Origin: Blastocatellia bacterium
GTDB lineage: Bacteria; Acidobacteriota; Blastocatellia; Pyrinomonadales; Pyrinomonadaceae
Assembly (NCBI GenBank): GCA_013695195.1
Contig: JACDAY010000357.1
Location: 1 to 5,976 of the forward strand
Length of the DNA stretch: 5,976 nt
Direction of reading: 5' to 3'
Below, piece after piece: positions 1-5,976 of the stretch; the first letter of the stretch is position 1, and each line of letters opens with the position of its first letter. A model generated the notes under the pieces. It was given only the letters and a program-made list of their open reading frames with translations, had not been told where the DNA came from and made no database searches. The position numbers were made by a program, and so were the translations under genes.

Positions 1-75
1 GCTGTCGGCACCCTGCTCCCAATACAGCTTCGTTTTCGACCAGATTCTTTCACCAGAGGTTTCAATCGTCACCAG
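1..75 (-). pseudogene. N-terminally truncated second RHS copy (continues off the left edge)
   Basis: On the minus strand bases 75-1 encode 25 residues, LVTIETSGERIW then SKTKLYWEQGADS, identical to residues 524-548 of the large RHS gene. Only 68 of 75 bases match, and all seven differences are silent third-position changes. Homology begins at base 75, six bases after the TAA of the small gene; the two codons between (ATA, CAT) do not match the RHS gene. No start codon with a ribosome-binding site is visible (a GTG at 70-72 lacks one), and the first third of an RHS protein is missing, so it is a fragment unless translated in an unusual way. It shares the reading frame of the upstream small gene. 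The piece probably continues as the rest of an RHS shell with another tip beyond the window. Confidence 0.75.
1..75 (-). repeat. Left copy of a 75-bp RHS-internal direct repeat
   Basis: Same orientation as 4316-4390, 68 of 75 bases identical by eye, longest exact block 21 bases (1-21 aligned to 4316-4336). The copy touches the window edge, so the repeat is probably much longer. Divergence is confined to silent sites. Confidence 0.9.
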
Positions 76-81
76 ATGTAT

Positions 82-636
82 TTAATTCTGCGTGGTGGAA
101 GCTTTTGAGAAAGACTCTTTGCAACGATATCTTTCCTCCTCTATTTCCGTAGGGGAAAATTCGATTCTTCTTATAACATCTTTGCCTCCAATTAGTTCAA
201 TTCCCAATTCCTCATTCGTATAAATAATCGCATTGTTGTCCGTCTCAGCATATTTTTCGAAACGAGTTAGATCAAAGTCAAAACTGGAGAACTTAAGGAG
301 CCTACGATAGGAAAGGCTTACTCCAAAAACAGTGTCTCGACTGACATCGTACCCCTGTTTGGAGCGATGTTCTGAACATTGTCCGGTGGAGTAATCAACA
401 GTCAATTTGGCTCCCCTGAGGTCGTAATAAACAGTCTTGTAACCCTCGCTCCCATCTGTCTCTTTACGTATAGTGTATTTAAACAAAGACTCAACATCTT
501 GTCTGTTCGATTTGAAGAGCTTTAACTTTTTTAGCTTCGTATACAACTCATTTTCCTTCCTCACCTGCCCGATAAGGAAAAGCGTATTTAACCAAACAAA
601 GACTAGGAACAGACACACCGATTGTTTCCTTTTCAT
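82..636 (-). CDS. Small exported protein of unknown function, candidate immunity protein for the RHS tip
   Basis: 184 residues, ATG at 634-636, TAA at 82-84. It starts 16 bp after the RHS stop, with a weak Shine-Dalgarno-like GTGAG seven bases before the ATG, so it is very likely co-transcribed with the RHS gene. The N-terminus (MKRKQ followed by a hydrophobic run to about residue 24) is a Sec signal peptide or membrane anchor; C8 is too early for a lipobox. The body has NRQDVESLF (44-52), YYDL (70-73), VDYSTGQCSE (80-89), YDVSRDTVFGVSLSY (96-110), FDLTRFEKY (121-129) and a closing VIRRIEFSPTEIEEERYRC (154-172). This order resembles a family of uncharacterised exported proteins I recall from Blastocatellia, with C87 and C172 as the conserved pair and possible disulfide. 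Position right after a toxin tip suggests immunity, and export would suit a toxin acting in the periplasm. Since relatives may also occur away from RHS genes, immunity is only a hypothesis. The coding sequence is AT-rich (about 33-38% GC in sampled lines). Confidence 0.8.
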   Translation of the reverse strand: MKRKQSVCLFLVFVWLNTLFLIGQVRKENELYTKLKKLKLFKSNRQDVESLFKYTIRKETDGSEGYKTVYYDLRGAKLTVDYSTGQCSEHRSKQGYDVSRDTVFGVSLSYRRLLKFSSFDFDLTRFEKYAETDNNAIIYTNEELGIELIGGKDVIRRIEFSPTEIEEERYRCKESFSKASTTQN

Positions 637-643
637 AAATTAA

Positions 644-648
644 CTCAC
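644..648 (-). promoter_or_regulatory. Weak ribosome-binding site of the small exported gene
   Basis: The minus strand reads TTTTGTGAGTTAATTT before the ATG, with GTGAG seven bases upstream. It is the only purine-rich element in the 16-bp gap. With a gap this short, translational coupling to the RHS gene and a shared transcript are likely, and no separate promoter fits between the two genes. Confidence 0.45.
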
Positions 649-652
649 AAAA

Positions 653-3600
653 CTATAACGGACAGTGTTTGCCAATCCATTCATTCACTAAATCACTGTA
701 CGCTTTATCTTTCGCCTTACTTTTCGCATCACCTTTTAGTCCCTTTGCATTCAGGCCAGTTTCAATCTGCGATTTGATGCTTTTGAATTTAGTCCCATCA
801 ACTTCGGCCATATCTTCCACAATTTCTCTGTGGGAAGCACCGACCCGGCCTCCTGCTGCATGAATCAACTCGTGAATGAAATTTCCGGCATTACCCTGCA
901 CCGTAATATTTGCGGGCTCAGCAGCATTCCTTGGTCGAATGGTAATTGTACCATTTCCATAACTTGCAGATGCTTGCGGGTTCGTGGGGTTACCAAATAC
1001 AATTTGCTTTCCATCTGTGCCGTTAAAGAATTGATTTGCAAATGCATCTACAGTAGTTTTCCGTCCTAGCGCTTTAAATAACTCGTTCAATTTTTTTCGA
1101 CAATCTTTCTGATCTAGACGTCTGGTGAACTCGGTACGTATCGGGCCAATATCAATTGGATTAGGATCGACGAAAATCGGACCGTCATTTATCCAAACCA
1201 AATCACAGATTTCCCGCCCGGTAAAATATAGTGTTTCGCCGTTCCATGCTACTTCAGAATAACAACTACCCCAATCGATAGCCCAGCCAAGCCCGCTAGG
1301 ATCAACATAGTTCGTCGGATTATTTACAACATAACTATATCTATTAAACGACTGAGGGTTGCCGAGTTCCATCGAGCCTTTATACGGATCGGGCGAAGTC
1401 CACCTGCCGGCTCGATTCTCATTCTTTCTAAACCATGTATGATTTAGACCGCCCGTAGCATCGTCGCGTTCGGTTAGTCCATAGCCTTGTCTCGTAGCGG
1501 CGTCCACCGAATAGCCTTGCTCAATTGACCGCAACCCGGTTCCAAATCCAATTTCTTCTCCGAACGCCTGATGGTCGGTTCTGGAAACCACGAATCCATT
1601 GTTATTCGTGACTGCTCGAACGCTTCCTTGCCAGTCCTGTTGAATGTATTTCACACCGCCCGTGCCTTCGGATGCGATACCGTATTCGGCGACCAACTTG
1701 CCAAATGCATCGTAAATCAAGTATTGCCAGACATCGTTTATCTTCGTAGCAACTCGATTGCCGAGCGCGTCATAGGCCGTCCATGCATCGAGAACTCCGG
1801 TTCTGGTCGCCTTAACTTGTCTTCCGTTTGCGTCGTAGGCAAAGCTCATCGAGCGAAACTTATTATCCGTTACGACTTGTCCTGCATCGTCGTAGGTCGT
1901 TCCAGTTCTGAACCGGTTCGTCGTTTTTTCGATATCGCCCGTTCCCGGTCCGGTCCCTTCTTCTATCGGCGTGTACGGCAATGGATTTTGCTGACCTGCG
2001 GTTGGGTTGTTTGCCGCTTTACGATAAAGATTCCCGAACCTGTCGAAATCGAATATCTGCTTGTAGGTCAATTGATCGTTTAAGCCCTGTTTGTATTCCC
2101 GAGCTTCCTTCAATCTTCCTAATTCGTCATATCCGAACCTCTGACTCCATTGCTTATTGGCCCCGATCCAACCTTCGATCTTGCTTAACTGACCGTTGTT
2201 CTGCTGCGTGTTCACATTTCCGTTAGCAAGATCGACCGTGCCATAGGAGTAATCATATTTCTGCAAAACTTCCGCACCTTTCATCAAACTCTGGCTGGTC
2301 ATCTGGAATCTATCGTTGTAGCCGAAAGTTTCGTGCGTCCCGTTGCCGAGATTGATTTGCGACAGCAATCCTCGGTCATTAAAAGAAACACTGTTTAAGT
2401 AAGTCCGTCCGGTTTCCGTAACTGTCGAAAGCCTTCCGAAATTATCCACCGTCATGTTCACAATCTTTCCGCTCGGATATTTTTCTGAAACAAGCTGCCC
2501 GGCGAGGTTGTAGCCATATTCAAGCGGGTAAGTCTGATTGCCGATTGATTGAACATGCTTCACAACCTGCCCGACTTTGTCGTAATCGTAATTCTGAATT
2601 GTCTCAGGAGTTCCGTAGGTTGCATTGGCGGCGGTTTGAACTTTTGTCAATCGAGCGTTGTTGTGGAAGCCGGTTTCGGCTTCGTCATACGTGTAGGTTG
2701 CGGTCGGAGTTTGATAACCTGTCTCGCCCGTATAAGCGACTGTCTTGACGCGGTTCAGCCCGTCGTAGCCAAAGGTCGTTTTCACGCCTCGTGCGTCGAA
2801 GCCTTCGGCAAGCAGGCTGTCGGTATCGTAATTGTAGACACCTGTCCATTTGTTCGGTGCCGGAGCGCCCTTTGCCCCGCTTATGTCCAATGTCGGTGAA
2901 GCTTCCACCTGGCGTTCGCGTCTTAGCCTTGAAAGCGAATCGTATTCGAAAACTCTCTCCTGTATCGCTCCGCTTCCGGTTTGCGTAACTTTTGTCAGAT
3001 TATTGTTCCCGTCATATTCGTAATATGTCGGCTGCACGGGCGAATTAATATCGCCGAGATATCCGTTGGCATCAGGCTCATCGACACGCGCGGTTCTGCC
3101 ATGCGTATCCGCCAAATGCCTTCTTTGCTTTCCGGCCTGATCGGTCGCCGTTGCCACAAGGCCGCTATACGAAGCATTCACCGTCGTCATATCGGGAAGC
3201 CGACTTTGAAGCGTTCTGCCCAGACCGTCCCGAGTAACAACTTCCGAAAACTTTATCCCCGCCGGACGATCTTCCGTCAGACCCGCAACCGTGTATGGAT
3301 TAAAACTCTTCACAGGCCTGCCCATAATATCGAAGTCGACATCGCTCGAAAGATATCCGTTTGCCGTCTGGCTTCTCGATCTAAATCCCTGTCCGCGACC
3401 GTTTGAGAAGCTCCACGATGAAACGCTTCTCGCCGCCTCCAGGCTGCTCGTCGATTTCACGTGATAAGGAAACACCGCATCGTTGTATTCTGTGGTCGAC
3501 CACGCACCGTTCGGGCTGTCCGTTCTGATGACCCGCAGATTCGCGGGGTTGTAAGTCAGCGTGGCCTTTTGGTTGTTTTCATCGGTCGCAGTTTTCACCA

Positions 3601-5976
3601 GTCCGGTGTTCAGGTCATATGTCGCGCTCGTGCTCAGCGTCGGCGCGTTCGCCCCCGTCCTCGTCTCGGACATCGGATAGGCGTAATGATTTGCATTCGA
3701 ATACGTCGTCGTCTTCAACTCGCAGCAGCTTCCCGATGTCTCGACCACATTTCCCGCAATGTCGTATTTGACTGTCGAAACCACCGCATTCGCATCGCTC
3801 GCCAGCGTCGCATCCGCAAACGCCGTAACCCGCGTCACGTTACCGCGAAAGCGCGTGTCTTCCTGATAGATCGGCACCTCCCAGCAGCATTGATGCTCGT
3901 CCTGACACCGCAAAGCCTCACACTCCTGGCCCGAAGGCGGCGTCTGCGGATTGTATCTCACATCGTGCCCGCCGGCGGAAATGTCCGTCCGGTATTGAAT
4001 GTTTAAGCTGTTCAGAGCTTCCCCGTTGTTGTCATATTCGTAAGCGCCCTTCGACACTATCGAGCTTCCGACAACCGTCTTTACCTCCTTCGGCAATCGA
4101 AGCAGCCGGTTATATATCCACCCCAATCCCGTCTCATACACCGTCTCGGTCCGCCGCAGCTCCGCTCCCAAAACGCCTGCCGCCGCAAAATCATGCTCGC
4201 GCACCGCGGTTTGGTTGTTATAAACGTCATAGTCAAAGCTCGTTGCCCGCGTCTGGCTTGCATCGTTCGTGATCTCGATCTTGTCCAGCCGCGGATTGTC
4301 CCTTCCGGTCATCCCGCTGTCGGCACCCTGCTCCCAGTAAAGCTTTGTCTTAGACCAGATTCTTTCACCCGAGGTTTCAATAGTCACCAGCCGTGTCTCA
4401 TCCAAAAGCCCGTTCTCCCAATCGCTCGTCGGTTTTATCTTCGATATGGAGATGCTTTTCGTCCCGTCGGGCGCGGTAACGGTAACCGTGCGCGTTCCGC
4501 TGCAGTCGGTACCCTGCTCCCGGCAGTCTGCGGGCGTTACGGCTTCCTCGTTAAGAAAACTTGTTTTCGGAATCAAAGTCGTCCGACCCTGCCAGTCGTC
4601 TTTGCGCCAGGTATATGTCGGCACATCCGTCAGCGGCGGATAATAAGATGGAGGTTCGGGATTCGCCGCAGTGCTCTGGTAATTATAATGTGTCCAGCCG
4701 GCCCAGTTGACCGGATCGATAGTGTGATTCCCGTTAACGATCCCGGTTTCGGTCAAACTTGTGCCACCGGTCACCTCCATTCCGCGCAGCTGCCAAATCT
4801 TGTAGATCATCCCGTAATACGGCGAATAATCGTAGCGAAAGCCTGTCTGCGTTCCCGGGAAATAAACAAACCTCAAAACCTTTATCGGCGTCGTCGGAGC
4901 GATAACCTGCGCCGTGTCTACAAAGCGGCCGGCGGTCTGCAAGGTCAAATCTTCATAATAAAACCGAATTGTCTGGCGTTCCGCCGATCCGTCATAACCG
5001 GGAACAGTAATCGTCACCAGCTTTCCCTCGCCATCGTAATGGAAATTGATGTACCTGTTCAAAGTGTCGCGGATATAAGCAATCTTGCCCTGAAAGTTGT
5101 TTTGGATATAGGCAATCGTAAGCATATTGCCGTTGCGGTCGGTAATGCGAACCGGGAAACGCTTTCCTGAGGACGTTGTCCCGCCATACATTACTTGCGA
5201 GCCGTCGGGATAAACCACGTTCATCGTCGAGGTTGTATAAATCCCGCATATAGTCGTTCGAATAAACGTCCCGTCGGTCGATTCGTAGATCGAGCAGCTG
5301 CCCGATGCCTGCTTGTAAAGCAGCTGATGCCGCGTTCCGTCCGGGCTGGTCAGCATATAGCCGCTTACGCTCCCTCCGCCAAAAGGTGTTAAATCGCCGA
5401 AGCCCGTCTCGAATCCGGGTGCCAGCCAGTTATTGTCCGTATTGAAAGTAAAGGTTCTGGCTCCGCCAAAATTCGACATGTTCCACACGCGGCTATTGTA
5501 AGTGATGCCGACCGATGCATCCATGCCGCGCCCCGGAAGCGATGCCGCAGGTACCCCAAAACTATAGTTTGAGCTGCCATAACGCTCCCGCGTCCTTGTT
5601 GCGGATGCGCCCGATTGTGATCTCATTTCAGTCTGTCCGATTGGACTGCCAAGATTATTTTCGGGCGTGACCAGATTTTGCGCCTGCTGTTCGCTTAGAA
5701 CAGGCTGTTCCGGCGGGTCTTGGACCAGTGGTAAATTTGCTCTGTTTCCAATACCCGGCTGCTTTGACACACGGACCGTTATTTCATTCGAGACATTTCC
5801 CGAACTCACTACCAGCTTTGCCTCGCCTTCGCCGACCGCAACCGCCTCCGAATCATTCAGTATCCGAACGATTTTAGGATTCGCGCAGTGCCACTTTGCA
5901 GCAATCCCGTTGACGATAGTTCCTCTCTTGTCCAACGGCCGAGCCGCAAGGGAAATCAACCATCCTACCTTTATCT
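653..5976 (-). CDS. RHS/YD-repeat polymorphic toxin-like protein with HExxH metallopeptidase tip (5' end outside window)
   Basis: A single uninterrupted frame encodes at least 1768 residues, numbered here from a TTG codon at 5957-5959, and stops with TAG at 653-655. The frame stays open to the window edge (codons for I-K-V-G-W precede the TTG), and the TTG lies inside an Ig-like domain, so the true start and any signal peptide lie outside the window. Order of parts: Big-like Ig domain (about 1-66), Pro/Gln-rich linker (67-130), RHS/YD shell (131-1557) with repeats such as YDELGRLKEARE, YDANGRQVKATR and YDALGNRVATK, then a variable tip (1558-1768) with HELIH at 1696-1700. RHS proteins of this build form a hollow shell that holds a C-terminal effector and cut it free; this is known for the family and inferred here. 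Export, probably by a signal sequence upstream, is also inferred. The small gene at 82-636 follows after 16 bp and is likely co-transcribed. The RHS assignment is near certain; toxin activity is not proven. Confidence 0.95.
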   Translation of the reverse strand, partial: IKVGWLISLAARPLDKRGTIVNGIAAKWHCANPKIVRILNDSEAVAVGEGEAKLVVSSGNVSNEITVRVSKQPGIGNRANLPLVQDPPEQPVLSEQQAQNLVTPENNLGSPIGQTEMRSQSGASATRTRERYGSSNYSFGVPAASLPGRGMDASVGITYNSRVWNMSNFGGARTFTFNTDNNWLAPGFETGFGDLTPFGGGSVSGYMLTSPDGTRHQLLYKQASGSCSIYESTDGTFIRTTICGIYTTSTMNVVYPDGSQVMYGGTTSSGKRFPVRITDRNGNMLTIAYIQNNFQGKIAYIRDTLNRYINFHYDGEGKLVTITVPGYDGSAERQTIRFYYEDLTLQTAGRFVDTAQVIAPTTPIKVLRFVYFPGTQTGFRYDYSPYYGMIYKIWQLRGMEVTGGTSLTETGIVNGNHTIDPVNWAGWTHYNYQSTAANPEPPSYYPPLTDVPTYTWRKDDWQGRTTLIPKTSFLNEEAVTPADCREQGTDCSGTRTVTVTAPDGTKSISISKIKPTSDWENGLLDETRLVTIETSGERIWSKTKLYWEQGADSGMTGRDNPRLDKIEITNDASQTRATSFDYDVYNNQTAVREHDFAAAGVLGAELRRTETVYETGLGWIYNRLLRLPKEVKTVVGSSIVSKGAYEYDNNGEALNSLNIQYRTDISAGGHDVRYNPQTPPSGQECEALRCQDEHQCCWEVPIYQEDTRFRGNVTRVTAFADATLASDANAVVSTVKYDIAGNVVETSGSCCELKTTTYSNANHYAYPMSETRTGANAPTLSTSATYDLNTGLVKTATDENNQKATLTYNPANLRVIRTDSPNGAWSTTEYNDAVFPYHVKSTSSLEAARSVSSWSFSNGRGQGFRSRSQTANGYLSSDVDFDIMGRPVKSFNPYTVAGLTEDRPAGIKFSEVVTRDGLGRTLQSRLPDMTTVNASYSGLVATATDQAGKQRRHLADTHGRTARVDEPDANGYLGDINSPVQPTYYEYDGNNNLTKVTQTGSGAIQERVFEYDSLSRLRRERQVEASPTLDISGAKGAPAPNKWTGVYNYDTDSLLAEGFDARGVKTTFGYDGLNRVKTVAYTGETGYQTPTATYTYDEAETGFHNNARLTKVQTAANATYGTPETIQNYDYDKVGQVVKHVQSIGNQTYPLEYGYNLAGQLVSEKYPSGKIVNMTVDNFGRLSTVTETGRTYLNSVSFNDRGLLSQINLGNGTHETFGYNDRFQMTSQSLMKGAEVLQKYDYSYGTVDLANGNVNTQQNNGQLSKIEGWIGANKQWSQRFGYDELGRLKEAREYKQGLNDQLTYKQIFDFDRFGNLYRKAANNPTAGQQNPLPYTPIEEGTGPGTGDIEKTTNRFRTGTTYDDAGQVVTDNKFRSMSFAYDANGRQVKATRTGVLDAWTAYDALGNRVATKINDVWQYLIYDAFGKLVAEYGIASEGTGGVKYIQQDWQGSVRAVTNNNGFVVSRTDHQAFGEEIGFGTGLRSIEQGYSVDAATRQGYGLTERDDATGGLNHTWFRKNENRAGRWTSPDPYKGSMELGNPQSFNRYSYVVNNPTNYVDPSGLGWAIDWGSCYSEVAWNGETLYFTGREICDLVWINDGPIFVDPNPIDIGPIRTEFTRRLDQKDCRKKLNELFKALGRKTTVDAFANQFFNGTDGKQIVFGNPTNPQASASYGNGTITIRPRNAAEPANITVQGNAGNFIHELIHAAGGRVGASHREIVEDMAEVDGTKFKSIKSQIETGLNAKGLKGDAKSKAKDKAYSDLVNEWIGKHCPL
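656..1288 (-). other. Variable C-terminal tip with HExxH zinc-metallopeptidase-like domain (putative effector)
   Basis: Residues 1558-1768. A linker of about 55 residues (1558-1612) is followed by an alpha/beta domain. A strand-like TITIRP (1671-1676) and then NFIHELIHAAGG (1693-1704) form the typical edge strand and active-site helix of a zincin. H1696 and H1700 (codons at 872-874 and 860-862) would bind zinc and E1697 would be the catalytic base. The third ligand is not obvious: the eight residues HELIHAAG fit the start of the metzincin pattern, but V1706 stands where metzincins have His or Asp. H1710, E1712, E1715 and E1719 are candidates. The Lys-rich end finishes in C1766-P-L; C1620 and C1766 bracket the domain and could form a disulfide. 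Substrate unknown. It could be a peptidase toxin or only maturation machinery. Confidence 0.7.
1289..1318 (-). other. Predicted RHS self-cleavage motif PxxxxDPxGL
   Basis: Residues 1548-1557 read PTNYVDPSGL, an exact fit to PxxxxDPxGL, the aspartyl self-cleavage site that separates the RHS core from its tip in studied family members. The predicted cut is after L1557, releasing 211 residues. Upstream R1519 and D1524 in GRWTSPDP are candidates for the conserved helper residues. Presence of the motif is seen directly; cleavage is inferred from the family. Confidence 0.8.
4316..4390 (-). repeat. Right copy of the 75-bp direct repeat, inside the RHS gene
   Basis: Codons 524-548 of the large RHS gene, paired with bases 1-75. 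Similarity stops sharply on the upstream side (base 76 against 4391), marking the recombination point of the truncated copy; the downstream side cannot be judged because the left copy reaches the window edge. Confidence 0.9.
5570..5761 (-). other. Low-complexity Pro/Gln/Ser/Thr linker between Ig-like domain and RHS shell
   Basis: Residues about 67-130 of the RHS frame are rich in P, Q, N, S, T and E (for example LVQDPPEQPVLSEQQAQNL) and lack hydrophobic spacing, as expected for a flexible linker. It ends at NYSFGVPAASLPGRG, where the ordered shell begins. No independent function can be read from it. Confidence 0.6.
5762..5976 (-). other. Bacterial Ig-like (Big-type) domain, incomplete at the window edge
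   Basis: Residues 1-66 of the RHS frame, plus five codons before the TTG, read as a Big-type fold. The pattern is LAARPLDKRGTIVNGIAAKW, then a SEAVAVGEGEAKLVVSSG stretch and a closing strand ITVRV, matching the usual scheme of 'D..G..v.g...W', then 'a.A.G.G.A.l...sg' and 'v.V'. Such domains occur in surface and secreted proteins and commonly act as spacers or adhesion modules. The first strand continues upstream of the TTG (V-G-W-L-I-S-L), which is the main reason to reject that TTG as the start. C25 in the domain is unusual for this fold. Assignment is by pattern only. Confidence 0.7.

Larger units (their letters stand above)
1289..5569 (-). other. RHS/YD-repeat shell, ending in the RHS-associated core
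   Basis: Residues 131-1557. The start, FGVPAASLPGRGMDASVGI then TYNSRVW, resembles the opening strand set of secreted RHS shells. Degenerate YD/RHS repeats run through it, for example YDIAGNVVE (732), YDGNNNLTKVTQTG (982), YDSLSRLRRE (1006), YDGLNRVKTVAY (1065), YDELGRLKEARE (1277), FDRFGNLYRK (1305), YDANGRQVKATR (1375), YDALGNRVATK (1396) and YDAFGKLVAEY (1416). The RHS-associated core begins about residue 1437 (YIQQDWQGSVRAVT, then HQAFGEE) and ends in GRWTSPDP, SFNRYSYV and PTNYVDPSGL. YD repeats build a spiral beta-sheet cage in solved RHS and TcB/TcC structures (family knowledge). A Cys cluster at residues 680-746 is a local peculiarity. Confidence 0.92.

Noticed and set aside
637..652. 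Terminator or promoter between the RHS gene and the small gene.
   Set aside because: Only 16 bases, with no inverted repeat and no room for promoter elements.
1571..2083. Plus-strand open frame of 170 codons, and similar ones at 2549-2899, 2981-3406 and 3461-4006.
   Set aside because: All are antisense to conserved YD repeats, with no domain, no clear ribosome-binding site and odd Cys- and Arg-rich composition.
4505..4521. A 17-base near-copy (16 of 17) of 4319-4335 and of 4-20.
   Set aside because: It encodes EQGTD against EQGAD within neighbouring parts of the same protein; too short and with no similarity around it, so likely chance or local sequence reuse.
4193..5170. A 325-codon open frame on the plus strand, antisense to the RHS gene.
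   Set aside because: It lies wholly within the well-supported RHS coding region, its translation has no recognisable domain and is rich in Arg, Pro and Val as expected from reverse reading. Silent changes in the 1-75 repeat follow the minus-strand frame, not this one.
653..5569. YD motifs considered as a DNA-level tandem repeat or CRISPR-like array.
   Set aside because: The repeats are degenerate and visible only at protein level, with variable spacing and no conserved DNA unit.
5957..5959. TTG as the start of the RHS protein, with an AAAGG eight bases upstream.
   Set aside because: The purine stretch is a passable ribosome-binding site, but starting here would cut through an Ig-like domain and leave a large exported-type protein with no signal peptide; the frame is open upstream.

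Overview
The window is almost entirely one minus-strand locus: a very large RHS/YD-repeat protein with a C-terminal metallopeptidase-like tip, a small exported protein directly behind it, and the edge of a second RHS copy. Nothing on the plus strand is convincingly coding. The organism is probably an acidobacterium of the Blastocatellia/Pyrinomonadales type. This rests on remembered family style: the RHS end with GRWTSPDP, QSFNRYSYV and DPSGL, a Big-like Ig domain in front of the RHS shell, and a small exported protein ending in an IEFSPT...YRC pattern. It is an inference, not a database result.

Layout, read along the minus strand from right to left. At 5976-5762 the reading frame enters from outside the window through a bacterial Ig-like (Big) domain. 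A Pro/Gln/Ser/Thr linker follows (5761-5570), then the long RHS/YD-repeat shell (5569-1289), which ends in the self-cleavage motif PTNYVDPSGL. The C-terminal tip (1288-656) carries an HExxH zinc-peptidase motif. After a 16-bp gap comes a 184-residue exported protein (636-82), placed where immunity genes of polymorphic toxins usually sit.

Immediately after that gene's stop codon, from base 75 to the left edge, is the start of a second RHS sequence. It matches the first RHS gene at 4316-4390. Its 25 codons give the same amino acids, and all seven base differences are silent. This second copy enters in mid-shell with no N-terminus, and its frame is the same as that of the small gene, separated only by TAA and two codons. 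It looks like a recombination scar or a stored, N-terminally truncated RHS cassette, as expected where RHS genes exchange their 3' ends.

Proposed working of the locus (inference): the RHS shell encapsulates and then releases a roughly 211-residue peptidase tip, the small exported protein may neutralise it in the cell envelope, and the downstream RHS fragment is the remnant or donor of an alternative 3' end. Base composition falls from about 57-67% GC in sampled lines near 3800 to about 33-45% in sampled lines of the tip and the small gene, consistent with those parts being the exchangeable module. There is no gene-free stretch above 300 bases, and I saw no RNA gene, CRISPR array, insertion sequence or clear terminator.
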